From assembly GCA_052267165.1 (NCBI GenBank), contig JBKQHO010000022.1, positions 310,001 through 374,000 on the forward strand: a stretch of 64,000 nucleotides of DNA, given 5' to 3'. The notes beneath the pieces were generated by a model. It did no database searches and was not told where the DNA came from. It was given only the letters and a program-made list of their open reading frames with translations. Position 1 is the stretch's first letter; every line of letters begins with the position of its first letter. Shown in pieces: positions 44,503-53,248 of this stretch. The stretch comes from CAWICD01 sp052267165. Its GTDB lineage: Bacteria > Vulcanimicrobiota > Vulcanimicrobiia > Vulcanimicrobiales > Vulcanimicrobiaceae. A program made the translations under genes and the position numbers.

Positions 44503-47106
44503 TCAGCCGAGCGTGGGCGGCGCGTGGATCTCCGTGAGCGGCATCGGCTTCCCGATGCCGTAACCCTGTCCGAAATCGACTCCGTATTCGCGCAATAGTT
44601 CGATCGTCGCTTCGTCGCCGACGAACTCCGCGACCGTCTTCTTCCCTAAGGCCGCGGCCATTTGGACGATCGCTTTGAGGATCTCGCGGTCGGCGGCGCT
44701 GCCCTTCAGGTTGCGGATGAACTGTCCGTCGATCTTCAAGTACTCGAACGGCAGTGTCTTGAGATAGTGAAAGGAGCTGAAGCCGGCCCCGAAGTCGTCG
44801 AGCGCAAAGGCGCATCCCAACTCCGCCAGGCGCTGTGCGAAGTGGCAGGCCTCGACGATACTCCCGATGGCCTCCGCTTCGGTGACCTCGAAGATGAGCG
44901 AACTCGGCTTCACGCCGGTTCTCTCCAGTTCGTGCTCGATGCAATCGATCACGCTTGCGTCGTTCAGCGACGGGCCCGCCAGATTGACTTCGACGGCAAT
45001 GGGCCGGCCCGCACGTTCCTCCGCCGCGACGAATCGAATCGCCGCCCGAACGACCCACTTGTCGATTTCTTGCATCATGCCGAAGCGCTCGGCGGCTTTG
45101 AGAAAAGCCCCTGGGGCGATAACGCCGCCATCGCCGTCGCGCATGCGCAACAAGAGCTCGTAGCGATCGATGCGTCCCGTTCCCAGGTTGAGGATCGGCT
45201 GCTGATACAGCTCGAAATCGTCGTTGCGAAGAGCTCTGCGAACGCGCCCGGACCAGCTGAGCTCCGACTCCATCGTCGCATGGGATTGCGCGACCTCTGA
45301 CGACGTGCACGAACGATCCCGTCCCGATTCCTTTGCCTGGTACATGGCGATGTCCGCTGCAGCCAAAAGCTCCTGCGCCGTCATCGCCGTCCGGCTGTCG
45401 ATCGTTGCGACGCCGACGCTCGCCGTGATATGGACTTGCTCAGCGCGCAGCTGGGCCTTTTCTTTGATCGCCCGGCGCAGTTCGTCGGCGACGTGACGGG
45501 CAGAGCTCGCATCGACTTCGAGCAGGAGCACGGCAAACTCGTCGCCGCCCAAACGGGCCAACGTATCGCTCGCACGGCAGCGCTGCGACAGCTCCCGCGC
45601 GACCTTTTGCAGCACTTCGTCGCCCGCTGCATGCCCGAGCGTGTCGTTGATGTACTTGAAGCGGTCGAGGTCGATGAGCAGGACCGCGCCACGGCGTCCG
45701 TAGCGGCGAGCCTCCGCGAGGTGCTGTTCGAGCCGCTGGTCGAAGCCGCGCCGGTTCAACAATCCGGTCAGCGGGTCGTGGTCGGCGAGGTGCCGGAGCT
45801 TCTCTTCCGCCTGCTTGCGCCGCGTGATGTCGACCAGCTGCGAGACGCTGTAGAGCGCGTTACCGCTTGCGTCGCGAACGAGGGAACGGTGGATCAAGCC
45901 CCACATGACCTGCCCGTCCGAACGGACGTAGCGTCTCTCGGCTTCGTACGAGTCGTGCTCGCCGGCGATCAACCGTTCTAGCGCCACGGTATCTTCCGCC
46001 ACGTCGGCAGCGTGCATGACGACGTGCGAGTCGAGCATCAGCAGCCGTTCTTTATCGTAGCCCAGCATCTGGCACAACGCGGCGTTCACGTCGAGGTATC
46101 GCCCGAAATCCGTCTTGCCGATCCCCAAGAGCGCCATGCCGACGCGCGCGTGCTCGAACGAATGGCGCAGCCGCTGGGTCGCCTCGGCCAGCGCGGCTGC
46201 CGCCGCCCGCTGCTGCGAGATGTCTTCGCTGTGGGAAAGCGTGTAGAGCGCGACGCCGGCGTCGTTGCGTACGATCGAATGATGTTGGCGAACCCAGACC
46301 GCCATACCGTCCTTGCGAAGCGTGCGCCGCTCGATGACGGTGGTCACGGCCCGGGCCGCGACCAGGTCGTTCATGGCGGCGACGGCCGCGGCCCGATCCT
46401 CGGGATGGACGAGTGAGGGCGCTTCCATGGAAAGCAGTTCCTGACGCGAGTAGCCCGTTAAGTCGCAAAAGGCTCGGTTGACTTGAAGTACGCGACCGAA
46501 CGAGCCGGGTTGGATGCTCGCCAGCGACATCGCGAGCGGGGCGCTCTCGAACGCGCTCGCGAAGCGAATCTCGAGATCGTGACGTTCCGCATCCGCTCGG
46601 CGCTGATCGGTGATGTCGAGGACGGTCGAACAAATGCGAATCGCGCGCCCGGCGTCGTCGAGCTCCGCGTGGCCGCGGCGCCGGACGATGCGGACTTCGC
46701 CGTCGGGGCGGACGATCCGGTGCTCGTAATCGTACGGCTTACCGCCGGCGACTAAGGCTCGATAGTGCCCGAGCACGAACTCCCGGTCGTCAGGATGAAC
46801 GCGGGCCATCCATTCGGCGTCGCTTCCGCGAAAGGTCGAGGGATCGACGCCGAGGATCCGGCAGAGCCCGTCGGAGTTCCAGATCTTCTTGCAGCTCAGA
46901 TCCTCTTCATAGGTACCGAGCTGAGCGATCAGCTCGGCTTCGTTGAGAATGCGCTCGCGACGCTCGATCTCGTGGCGCAAGACAAGCTTGCTCACGCCGG
47001 CGAGAACGGGACGAGCCGCGGGGAGACTCGTGACGGCAAGGCGATCGGGGCCTTTTCCCGGCGCCTGGATGCATGGCGGCCTCGCGGCGGTCTTCTTGCG
47101 GATCAT
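44503..47106 (-). CDS. PAS-PAS-PAS-GGDEF-EAL cyclic di-GMP signalling protein
   Basis: 867 aa. Three PAS/PAC units (about 60-170, 175-290, 305-420; e.g. HPDDREFVLGHYRALVAGGK and PLAMSLASIQPGSFGRVLQVN), a GGDEF domain (RLGGDEFAVLL, intact active site) and an EAL domain (YELLLRM in place of the usual EALLRW, NLAGPSLND, DDFGAGFSS, LKIDGQFIRN). The first EAL glutamate is kept, so both synthesis and hydrolysis of c-di-GMP are possible. No membrane segment, so cytoplasmic sensing, perhaps of redox or a small ligand. Convergent with the aminotransferase, 19-bp gap. Confidence 0.95.
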   Translation of the reverse strand: MIRKKTAARPPCIQAPGKGPDRLAVTSLPAARPVLAGVSKLVLRHEIERRERILNEAELIAQLGTYEEDLSCKKIWNSDGLCRILGVDPSTFRGSDAEWMARVHPDDREFVLGHYRALVAGGKPYDYEHRIVRPDGEVRIVRRRGHAELDDAGRAIRICSTVLDITDQRRADAERHDLEIRFASAFESAPLAMSLASIQPGSFGRVLQVNRAFCDLTGYSRQELLSMEAPSLVHPEDRAAAVAAMNDLVAARAVTTVIERRTLRKDGMAVWVRQHHSIVRNDAGVALYTLSHSEDISQQRAAAAALAEATQRLRHSFEHARVGMALLGIGKTDFGRYLDVNAALCQMLGYDKERLLMLDSHVVMHAADVAEDTVALERLIAGEHDSYEAERRYVRSDGQVMWGLIHRSLVRDASGNALYSVSQLVDITRRKQAEEKLRHLADHDPLTGLLNRRGFDQRLEQHLAEARRYGRRGAVLLIDLDRFKYINDTLGHAAGDEVLQKVARELSQRCRASDTLARLGGDEFAVLLLEVDASSARHVADELRRAIKEKAQLRAEQVHITASVGVATIDSRTAMTAQELLAAADIAMYQAKESGRDRSCTSSEVAQSHATMESELSWSGRVRRALRNDDFELYQQPILNLGTGRIDRYELLLRMRDGDGGVIAPGAFLKAAERFGMMQEIDKWVVRAAIRFVAAEERAGRPIAVEVNLAGPSLNDASVIDCIEHELERTGVKPSSLIFEVTEAEAIGSIVEACHFAQRLAELGCAFALDDFGAGFSSFHYLKTLPFEYLKIDGQFIRNLKGSAADREILKAIVQMAAALGKKTVAEFVGDEATIELLREYGVDFGQGYGIGKPMPLTEIHAPPTLG

Positions 47107-47248
47107 GGCCGGATACGGTGTATTACGAACGGGAGCGCGCCTATGACGAAAGAGAGTGCGTGAAGGTAAGGCTGTTCGCTTTACATATCGGCATCCGACT
47201 CATCCGAGTTTGCGAAAGAGTGTCGCGGGTGCGCCCGCTCACATCGCT

Positions 47249-47271
47249 TTGCTGAGACTTGCCTTCAGCAA
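47249..47271. terminator. Short hairpin after the chromate transporter genes
   Basis: TTGCTGA and TCAGCAA are perfect arms 9 bases apart, lying 47 bp past the chromate-transporter stop. Nothing else is recognisable in 47107-47317. It could end the minus-strand transporter transcript; no T-tract. Confidence 0.3.
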
Positions 47272-47317
47272 GAATAGCGGCGCCGCGCCTCAACGGCACA
47301 GCCGTCCGCACGCTCGC

Positions 47318-47842
47318 TCAGAGTACCAAGGCTCCGACCAGACCGGCGCCGAGGATGAGCGCGACGGTCGGAATCTTGGTTCGCAGACTGAGCGCGGTGA
47401 CGGCGCTAAGCAGCGCGACGGCCTGCCAAGAACCGACGAAGCCCTTCGCGATGACCCAAGCCGAGGCCCACGTCAGGCCGACGATGGCAGGCGCGAGTCC
47501 ATGTCCGATCGCTTCACGAACCCGCGAGCCTTCCGAACGCTCCCAAAGCTTGACCGCAACGTACATCAGCACCGAGCTCGGCACGAAGATGGCGAGCGCC
47601 GCGAGCACGGCACCGGGAATGCGTGCCACACTGAAGCCGACGAGCACACTCATGATCGTGGTGGGCCCCGGAACGAGCTTCCCGATCGTGTAGTACTGCG
47701 CGAACTGCGTGGGCGTCAGCCAGTGATAGCGATGGACGACCTCGTCGCGCATCTGCGGAAAGATGCCCTTGCCTCCGCCGAAGCCGAGAACGGAGAGCAT
47801 CCCGAATGTCTTGACGATTCTCCAGGCGGTGTCGAGGCTCAC
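47318..47842 (-). CDS. Chromate transporter family protein, second half-subunit
   Basis: 174 aa from GTG 47842 in a GTGA overlap with the first subunit. ChrA half motif: TFGMLSVLGFGGGKGIFPQM and the PGPTTIMSVLVGFSVA helix. About six membrane segments. Short-chain ChrA proteins work as pairs of oppositely oriented halves in the inner membrane, exporting chromate, although the native role of many is unknown. Confidence 0.85.
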   Translation of the reverse strand: MSLDTAWRIVKTFGMLSVLGFGGGKGIFPQMRDEVVHRYHWLTPTQFAQYYTIGKLVPGPTTIMSVLVGFSVARIPGAVLAALAIFVPSSVLMYVAVKLWERSEGSRVREAIGHGLAPAIVGLTWASAWVIAKGFVGSWQAVALLSAVTALSLRTKIPTVALILGAGLVGALVL

Positions 47843-48438
47843 GGTCGCGCCTGACGGCGGCGGAGCTCGTAGAGAACGATCCCGAGTCCACCGAAGAACA
47901 CGAGCGTCGGCAAGAGGTGCAGCCTGAACGCGCCCACGAGAACGGCCACCGCCGCGACGATTGCAAGCGAGCTCCACTGCGAGCGCTGATCGGCCGTCAG
48001 TTCGAGCGCGTTGGCGACGGTGAGCCCGATAGCGCCGACCGCGCAGCCCGTCAACACGCGATGGGTAAACGGTGTGTTGTACGGGCTCAAATACCACCAG
48101 CCTGCGGCTAACACGATGAAGAACGGCGGAACCGTCCCGGCCAGCAACGCGACGAGCGCTCCTGCGGGGCCGCGCTGGCGCGCACCGACGTACACCGCCA
48201 GATTTACGATGTTCGCGCCGGGCATGACTTCCGCGAGCTCCAGCGCCTCGATGAACTCTTGATCGGTCAACCAGCCGCGCGACACGCACGCGCGGCGGAT
48301 CTGCGCCTTCTGACCGCCGCCGAACGAACTGAGCGCGATGGTCGCGAAGACGCCGAAGAGCGCCGCGAGGGACGCGCGAGGCGTGCCCTCAGCCGCAGTC
48401 GAGCGGGCCGTCGGTACAGGGCGAGGTGTGCTTGCCAC
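47839..48438 (-). CDS. Chromate transporter family protein, first half-subunit
   Basis: 199 aa. ALFGVFATIALSSFGGGQKAQIRRACVSR and AEVMPGANIVNLAVYVGAR are the ChrA half signature (SFGGG, PGxxxxNLA). The start overlaps the HIT gene by 50 bp; a shorter start near ASLAALF is possible, as the first 20 residues are not family-like. Co-transcribed with the second half and probably with the HIT gene. Confidence 0.85.
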   Translation of the reverse strand: MASTPRPVPTARSTAAEGTPRASLAALFGVFATIALSSFGGGQKAQIRRACVSRGWLTDQEFIEALELAEVMPGANIVNLAVYVGARQRGPAGALVALLAGTVPPFFIVLAAGWWYLSPYNTPFTHRVLTGCAVGAIGLTVANALELTADQRSQWSSLAIVAAVAVLVGAFRLHLLPTLVFFGGLGIVLYELRRRQARP

Positions 48439-48826
48439 TGAGAATATGGATGTGCACGTGCCCGGTGTGCTGATACGGCGGCAGGACGCCGGCCCGTATC
48501 ATGAAGCCCGTCTCGTCGAGACCGAGCGAGATCGCGACCTTCTGGATGCCGCCGATCAAGCGCGCCCAGAGTTCGGCTTCGCCCGGCCCCATGTCGAGCA
48601 GCGTTGGAACCCAGCGCTTGGGAATGATGACGACGTGCGTCTCCCACCACTCGTCGAGCGTGGGATCGACGCGGTGCCGAAACGCGAATATCGCGTCGTC
48701 TTCGTAGACGATCTCATCGGCTTTCGCGCGCGTGCCGTCGAGCCGCCCGCGGAACGTATGCTCGGGGTCGGGCTTGCTATAGGTGCGCTGATCCGGGCCG
48801 ACCAGCCGTTCGCTCAGCCATCTCAT
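48389..48826 (-). CDS. HIT family protein
   Basis: 145 aa. The histidine triad HTGHVHIHI (His123, 125, 127) lies near the C-terminus, with IVYEDDAIFAFRHRVDPTLD and HVVIIPKRWVPTLLDM upstream. HIT proteins hydrolyse or transfer nucleotides from nucleoside phosphoramidates, dinucleotide polyphosphates and similar compounds. A Cys-containing tail follows. Divergent from a homologous gene lacking the triad. Confidence 0.88.
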   Translation of the reverse strand: MRWLSERLVGPDQRTYSKPDPEHTFRGRLDGTRAKADEIVYEDDAIFAFRHRVDPTLDEWWETHVVIIPKRWVPTLLDMGPGEAELWARLIGGIQKVAISLGLDETGFMIRAGVLPPYQHTGHVHIHILSGKHTSPCTDGPLDCG

Positions 48827-48897
48827 GGCAAAGGTTTCACGTCCGCCCCGCTCGTGACCTGGGGCGAGGAGAACGAGGGCCTCGCTAGGAAGCGGCG

Positions 48898-49350
48898 ATG
48901 ATGAAACATTCCGGCCGCGTTTTCGTCAGCCAGGTGTTGCGGGGAGAGCCCATCACCTTCGAAGCCGCCAAGACGCTGGACGACCATTTGAAGAAAGTCG
49001 ACCGCGACGCCATCGTCTACGAGGACGCCCACGTCGTGGCGTATCGCCAGCACGATGCCGACGTGGGCTCGACCGTCGGTTGGACCGAGAAGGTCGCCAT
49101 CGCGCTGAAAACGCATGTCCCGACGCTGCTCGACCTCGACGTCGGCGACCACCATTCGACCGCCGCGCTGTTACGCGCCATCCAGGCGGTCGCCCTCAAG
49201 CTAGAGCTCTATGACAAAGGGTTTGAGATTCGCTCGGACGTGCTTCCCCCGCTCCAGCGGAAGGGATTTCTCGAAATCAAGGTACGCGCCGGCAAACGGG
49301 ACGAGCAATCGACGGTCTCGGGGAGAGTCCACGACGTTACCGAGCCTTAG
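48898..49350 (+). CDS. Degenerate HIT-like paralogue without the histidine triad
   Basis: 150 aa, ATG after a GGAAGCGGCG site. It aligns by eye with its divergent neighbour: DAIVYEDAHVVAYRQHD against DEIVYEDDAIFAFRHR, HVPTLLDLDVGD against WVPTLLDMGPGE, and IRSDVLPPLQRKGFLEIKVRAGK against IRAGVLPPYQHTGHVHIHI. Where the neighbour has the triad, this one has KGFLEIKV, so it cannot be catalytic. It may be a partner subunit or a ligand-binding protein. 71 bp separates the two starts. Confidence 0.75.
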   Translation: MMKHSGRVFVSQVLRGEPITFEAAKTLDDHLKKVDRDAIVYEDAHVVAYRQHDADVGSTVGWTEKVAIALKTHVPTLLDLDVGDHHSTAALLRAIQAVALKLELYDKGFEIRSDVLPPLQRKGFLEIKVRAGKRDEQSTVSGRVHDVTEP

Positions 49351-49434
49351 GCCCTAACAGAGCGAGGCCGGCCTGGAAGCGAGTTGCCCAAATAACGCCT
49401 GCTAACTTTAGCGTATAGCCGAGCTTCGGTTCGG

Positions 49435-49551
49435 TCAGATGAGGCTTTTGCGCAGCTTGATCAATCTCTCGGTCTCGACAAAGCCGCATCGCACGTGCGC
49501 GTGGAGCGAAGCTTCGTTGTCGATCTCCGTATCCGAGGCCGGCCGAACCAT
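49435..49551 (-). pseudogene. C-terminal fragment of a GNAT acetyltransferase
   Basis: 38 codons ending in TGA at 49435 encode TEIDNEASLHAHVRCGFVETE and a basic end (LIKLRKSLI), the last strand-helix of GNAT enzymes (N-x-x-S-x-x-x-H...GF-x-E-x-x-R). Everything before the residues preceding this is missing. It is a decayed remnant, most like the C-terminus of aminoglycoside 6'-type or related N-acetyltransferases, though such a short piece cannot identify the substrate. Confidence 0.6.
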
Positions 49552-49577
49552 CGGCACTCATCTCCTGTGCCGGTGAT

Positions 49578-49955
49578 CTATCTAACCGCTTCAACGTCCT
49601 GCTCGCTGACCGGAGCACCGGCGTTGCCCCAAGCGGAACGGACGTAGGTAAGGACTGCCGCGATCTGCGCGGCGCTCAGCCGGCCCTTCCAGGAGGGCAT
49701 CACGTTACGGCCGTTCTCGACCGTCGCGATGACGGCGCTGGGATCGGCAGCGGTAACGCTCTTGTTTCCGGCGAGCGCCGGAAACAGGTCGGTGCCCTGA
49801 CCGTTGGCCTGATGGCAGGCCGCGCAGTTGGCCGAAAAGATGGCCTTGCCATCGAGGTCCGCCGCAGCCGCTGCTGCGCCGCCGGGCGAGTGCAGCGCGG
49901 CTGCGCCGCCGCACACGAACGCCAGCGACAGCGTCAACGTGAGCGTACGTCTCAT
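49578..49955 (-). CDS. Secreted class I c-type cytochrome
   Basis: 125 aa. Signal peptide, then one haem site CAACH (residues 44-48) and a distal Met in NVMPSWKGRLSAAQIAAVLTYV, the pattern of small cytochrome c / cbb3-oxidase CcoP-like or alcohol-dehydrogenase-linked cytochromes. Its ATG overlaps the stop of a 41-aa membrane protein (ATGA). It is a periplasmic electron carrier; the partner is not in the window. Confidence 0.88.
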   Translation of the reverse strand: MRRTLTLTLSLAFVCGGAAALHSPGGAAAAAADLDGKAIFSANCAACHQANGQGTDLFPALAGNKSVTAADPSAVIATVENGRNVMPSWKGRLSAAQIAAVLTYVRSAWGNAGAPVSEQDVEAVR

Positions 49956-50077
49956 GAAGAGCGCGAACCCGGCTCACGCCACAGGACTTTCAAGGCGACG
50001 AGGCCGCCCAGGACGGCGGTCACGACGAGAACGGCCAGCGGCGGAAGCGTGACCGCGAGTAGATGAAGAGCGTCCAT
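49952..50077 (-). CDS. 41-aa membrane protein coupled to cytochrome c
   Basis: MDALHLLAVTLPPLAVLVVT... has one long hydrophobic helix and a short basic tail (ALKVLWREPGSRSS). GAGGGACGC precedes the ATG and its TGA overlaps the cytochrome start. Small single-helix proteins are common accessory subunits of haem-copper oxidases (for example CcoQ-like), so it may have such a role. No oxidase genes are nearby. Confidence 0.6.
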   Translation of the reverse strand: MDALHLLAVTLPPLAVLVVTAVLGGLVALKVLWREPGSRSS

Positions 50078-50206
50078 TAGCGTCCCTCGTATCGGAGCAG
50101 TTCGAGCACTTGCGTCTCGTGCTCGCGATGATAGAGCGCAAAACTGAACGATATCTGAGGGAGCCCCGCTCCTCTTTCAGACTTCCCTCATGAATCCGTT
50201 CATATT

Positions 50207-50228
50207 CTCAGCAATACACTTTGCTGAG
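50207..50228 (+). promoter_or_regulatory. Perfect inverted repeat overlapping the ribosome-binding site of a lipoprotein gene
   Basis: CTCAGCAA and TTGCTGAG are perfect 8-bp arms around TACACT. The right arm runs into GAGGAGG, the ribosome-binding site of the gene starting at 50238. In RNA the hairpin would partly sequester the site; in DNA it could be an operator. Confidence 0.55.
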
Positions 50229-50237
50229 GAGGCTCGC

Positions 50238-51443
50238 ATGAAATTGCGCGCACCATTCGTGCCCTTGACGGTCGCCGTGCTCGCCCTCACCGCGTGCGGA
50301 GGCGGCGGTTCCAGTTCCGCGCCGTCCATGCTGAACGCCGGCCAGGCGGCCGGCACGGCCACCATGACGTCCACGGAGGAGCCGGCGAATTCGGTCAATC
50401 GCACGACGACGCTTCTCGACACCGACACCGGCGTCGCCGTGATGGATGCCGACGATAGCAATCCGATCCTGCCGGTCCTCACCCAGAACCGCACGATCGG
50501 CTCGACCATCGTGAAAGGGGAACAGAACCCGTACGGGCTCGACGTCGCTAAGAGCGATTCCGGGCCAATCAGAGCCGGCGATCTCGTGATTTGCAACTTC
50601 AATGACTCGGCCAACGTGCAGGGAACCGGCTCGACGATCCTGGCCCTGCACCCGGTCGTCGGCTCAACGCCCACCTTTATCGCGCAAGACCCGTCGCTCG
50701 TCGGCTGCAACGCCCTCGCGCTTTCACCGAACGACGTCAGTTGGGCGGCAGCATATAGCGCAAACGACAACCCGCTCGTCAGCGCGGCCGGCAGGGTGGT
50801 GACGACGCTACTCTTTGGACCGTGGCACGGCCCGTTCGGCGAGACCTTCTCTCCGCACAAGGGGCCATTCGGCAAAGCTGCCTTTTACGTCAGCAACGCC
50901 GGCGACGGGAGCATCATACGCGTCAACATCCTCTCGGCCGGAGGCTTCAGCTACGACGTCATCGCGACGGGATTCGCGATCAACGGCGGCGCACCAGGGT
51001 CGATCCTTGGGCCCTCCGGCCTTCAGTACGATGCGAAGAACGACAATCTCTACGTCGTCGACGGCGCCGACAACAGCTTCACGCTGTTCAAGCACGTGTC
51101 GACGATCCCGCCTGGCGGTCTCTTCTCGAAGAACGGCACCTTCGGCGGCCCATTTCATAACCGCGCGCGCCGGATCTTCTCGGGAAGCCCCCTCGACGGG
51201 CCGATCAGTTCGGCGCTCCTGCCGAACGGGCACGTCGTGCTGGGGAACACGCTCAATCCGCCCGGATTCAATATCATGGTCGAGATCTCGCCGTCGCGCG
51301 GCAAGGTCGTCGCAACGAAGAACGTCGACACGGGCGCGGCCGGCGCATTGTTCGGAATAGTAGCGACCGGAAGCAGCGACGACGACGTACAGCTCTTTTA
51401 CAACGACGACAACACCAACACGCTTAACGTCCTTCGACGATAG
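50238..51443 (+). CDS. Hypothetical lipoprotein, beta-propeller-like
   Basis: 401 aa from ATG 50238 with the strong ribosome-binding site GAGGAGG; an upstream ATG at 50190 would add residues that are not signal-like. Lipobox LTAC then a Gly/Ser linker. The mature region repeats strand motifs of NHL/SMP-30-type propellers: NPYGLDVAKSDSGPIRAGDL, AAFYVSNAGDGSIIRVNI, PSGLQYDAKNDNLYVVDGAD, NGHVVLGNTLNPPGFNIMVE. Probably an outer-membrane-anchored binding protein. The ligand is unknown. Confidence 0.65.
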   Translation: MKLRAPFVPLTVAVLALTACGGGGSSSAPSMLNAGQAAGTATMTSTEEPANSVNRTTTLLDTDTGVAVMDADDSNPILPVLTQNRTIGSTIVKGEQNPYGLDVAKSDSGPIRAGDLVICNFNDSANVQGTGSTILALHPVVGSTPTFIAQDPSLVGCNALALSPNDVSWAAAYSANDNPLVSAAGRVVTTLLFGPWHGPFGETFSPHKGPFGKAAFYVSNAGDGSIIRVNILSAGGFSYDVIATGFAINGGAPGSILGPSGLQYDAKNDNLYVVDGADNSFTLFKHVSTIPPGGLFSKNGTFGGPFHNRARRIFSGSPLDGPISSALLPNGHVVLGNTLNPPGFNIMVEISPSRGKVVATKNVDTGAAGALFGIVATGSSDDDVQLFYNDDNTNTLNVLRR

Positions 51444-51943
51444 GCCCAGGCCACTGGAAGGGCTTGCCACGCTTGCTCGAGCCATCCCACATCATTCTTG
51501 TGTCAAAGGCTCCCAAAAAGGGTGTTGGATGGATGCGCAGACCGACCTGGGCGGCGGATTCTAACTCGCTAGCAGAGGCGCGTCGCCGAGCCATTGCACG
51601 GTCGTGCGAGAACTCGGCGGCGCGGTTCCTCATCCGGCGAACCGCTATTTCCAAGAAACAGCGAAGCGACCGATTCGCGCCTGACAACTCCGGCCCAAGT
51701 GCTGCGAGTTGAGCCACGCAGATGCCGTATATAAGCACCGGCCGGCAGTATCAAGCTCTCAGCGGGCCGATTCACGCGCAACACTCCTGGCGTGAACCGC
51801 GCTCGATTTGGCCCACCCAAGCTCGCAACCTTAGCGACGCAGTGCGCTGTCGGTAGGGCCATGGAACGCGCCAACTTTCCACCCTCTCGCTCGTTCGCTT
51901 CGGAGCTGCCTGCGGAATGGCATGGCGGACGGCTGCGGACATG
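51444..51943. other. 500-bp stretch without a supported gene
   Basis: Several open frames cross it, but none has a recognisable protein, a good ribosome-binding site or a consistent codon pattern. It leads into a LysR remnant, so it probably contains the unrecognisable rest of that regulator and other decayed sequence. Confidence 0.5.
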
Positions 51944-52240
51944 GTTTGTTCTCGGCTTTGGATCGAGCCGTCCTACGTCGAGGAGGTCGTCGACCGCGAG
52001 TCTGGGCTCGTGCTCGTCGCGGCCGGCTTAGCGTGCTGCATCGTGCCCGAGCAGGCGGCACAGAGCGAGGTGCGTCCCGGGGTCGGTTACGTGCCGATCA
52101 ACTCCGACGTCCGCGTCCGGGTCGCCGCGGTATGGAACCGCCGTTCCGACGAACACTTGTTGCGGCGAAGCTTCGTCGAGCTTCTGAGGTCGCCCGAAAG
52201 TGAGCTTGGACCGGAGCCGAGTTTGGCGGCATCACGGTAA
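51944..52240 (+). pseudogene. LysR-type regulator, C-terminal remnant
   Basis: The frame reads CSRLWIEPSYVEEVVD, GLVLVAAGLACCIVPEQAAQ and AAVWNRRSDEHLLRRSFVEL, the last third of a LysR substrate-binding domain. No helix-turn-helix or first half of the domain can be found upstream in any frame. It is a truncated remnant. Confidence 0.65.
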
Positions 52241-52276
52241 CACGCAGCGCACCGCCGCCGGCACTAGGCGGCGGGA

Positions 52277-53176
52277 TTATCGTCGCTTCAACTCTTCGAG
52301 CTCCTCGAGGGTTCGCGGCCAGTCCGATTTGAGCAGCCGTGAAAGGCTCCGGTCCGCAAGTAGCGTGCCGCCAGTCTGACAGCGCGCGCAATAGTTCGTC
52401 TCGTTGGACGCATAGCGAATCCTTTGCACGGGCCGGCCACACTCTGGACACGGCTGCCCAAAGCGGCCGTGGACGGCCATGTCCTTGCGAAACGCCGTCA
52501 CCTTTTCCGGAAAGGCGCCGTTCGTCTCCGCCTGCAGCTTGTCCGTCCAAAACCGCAGCGTGGCGCGCGTCGCGTCGTACAAGCGCAGCCACTCTTGCGG
52601 GGTGAGTCTGCTCGTCAGCGCGACTGGCGAGAGCCGCGCCGCGTGTAAGATCTCGTCGGAGTACGCGTTTCCGATGCCGCCGATGATGCGCGGATCGGTG
52701 AGGGCGCGCTTGAGCGTGTGGTTCTCGGCACCGAGCGCCGCCCGAAATGCGTCGAGATCGGCGGCGAAGACGTCGATTCCGCCGGGCTCGAGCGCGGCGA
52801 GCGCGCCTTCGCCGTGCAGCAGGTGCAGCGAAGCGCGCCTTTTGCTTCCGGCCTCGGTCAGCACCAGCGTCCCGTCGGGAAAGTCGAAGGCGGCCAACTC
52901 GTTACGGGCGGCGAGCCTCGCATTCGCCGGACGCCAGTGGAGACGACCGGCGATCATGAGGTGGATGACGAGCCACAAGTCGCCGTCGAGTCCGAGCGCG
53001 ATGCGCTTGCCGATTCGGCGCAGTTGCCGCACGACGCGGCCCTCGACCGCGGACAGCGGCGGATCTGCGGTCCGCAGCAAGGAGACGCTCGCAACAGAAA
53101 CGCGTTCCAGCGGGCGGCCGAGGATTCGCTGCTCCAACGCGCTGATGTATGAGGAAACGTCCGGCAGTTCCGGCAT
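52277..53176 (-). CDS. Fpg/Nei family DNA glycosylase
   Basis: 299 aa. N-terminal MPELPDV (catalytic Pro2 and Glu3 present; Glu6 of Fpg is replaced by Asp), H2TH region with IIGGIGNAYSDEILHAARL, and a C-terminal zinc finger CPECGRPVQ...NYCARCQ. This type excises oxidised bases and cleaves the AP site. Whether it prefers 8-oxoguanine or pyrimidine lesions cannot be told. One of three DNA-repair genes in the window besides the alkylation operon. Confidence 0.9.
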   Translation of the reverse strand: MPELPDVSSYISALEQRILGRPLERVSVASVSLLRTADPPLSAVEGRVVRQLRRIGKRIALGLDGDLWLVIHLMIAGRLHWRPANARLAARNELAAFDFPDGTLVLTEAGSKRRASLHLLHGEGALAALEPGGIDVFAADLDAFRAALGAENHTLKRALTDPRIIGGIGNAYSDEILHAARLSPVALTSRLTPQEWLRLYDATRATLRFWTDKLQAETNGAFPEKVTAFRKDMAVHGRFGQPCPECGRPVQRIRYASNETNYCARCQTGGTLLADRSLSRLLKSDWPRTLEELEELKRR

Positions 53177-53248
53177 CCGTCCCCTTTCTATGCCGAGCTC
53201 AGGTTCCTCCAGCCGCCCGAATGCCGCGCCGCCCCGCTCAAGCGGCCT

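Noticed and set aside
44503..47106. Inactive EAL domain because of ELL instead of EAL
   Set aside because: The metal-binding Glu is retained and the DDFGAGFSS loop is intact, so loss of activity cannot be claimed.
50078..50190. Reading frame ending TAATG just before the 41-aa gene
   Set aside because: The frame (ending VLELLRYEGR) has no start codon before an in-frame stop; the overlap is probably chance or a trace of a lost gene.
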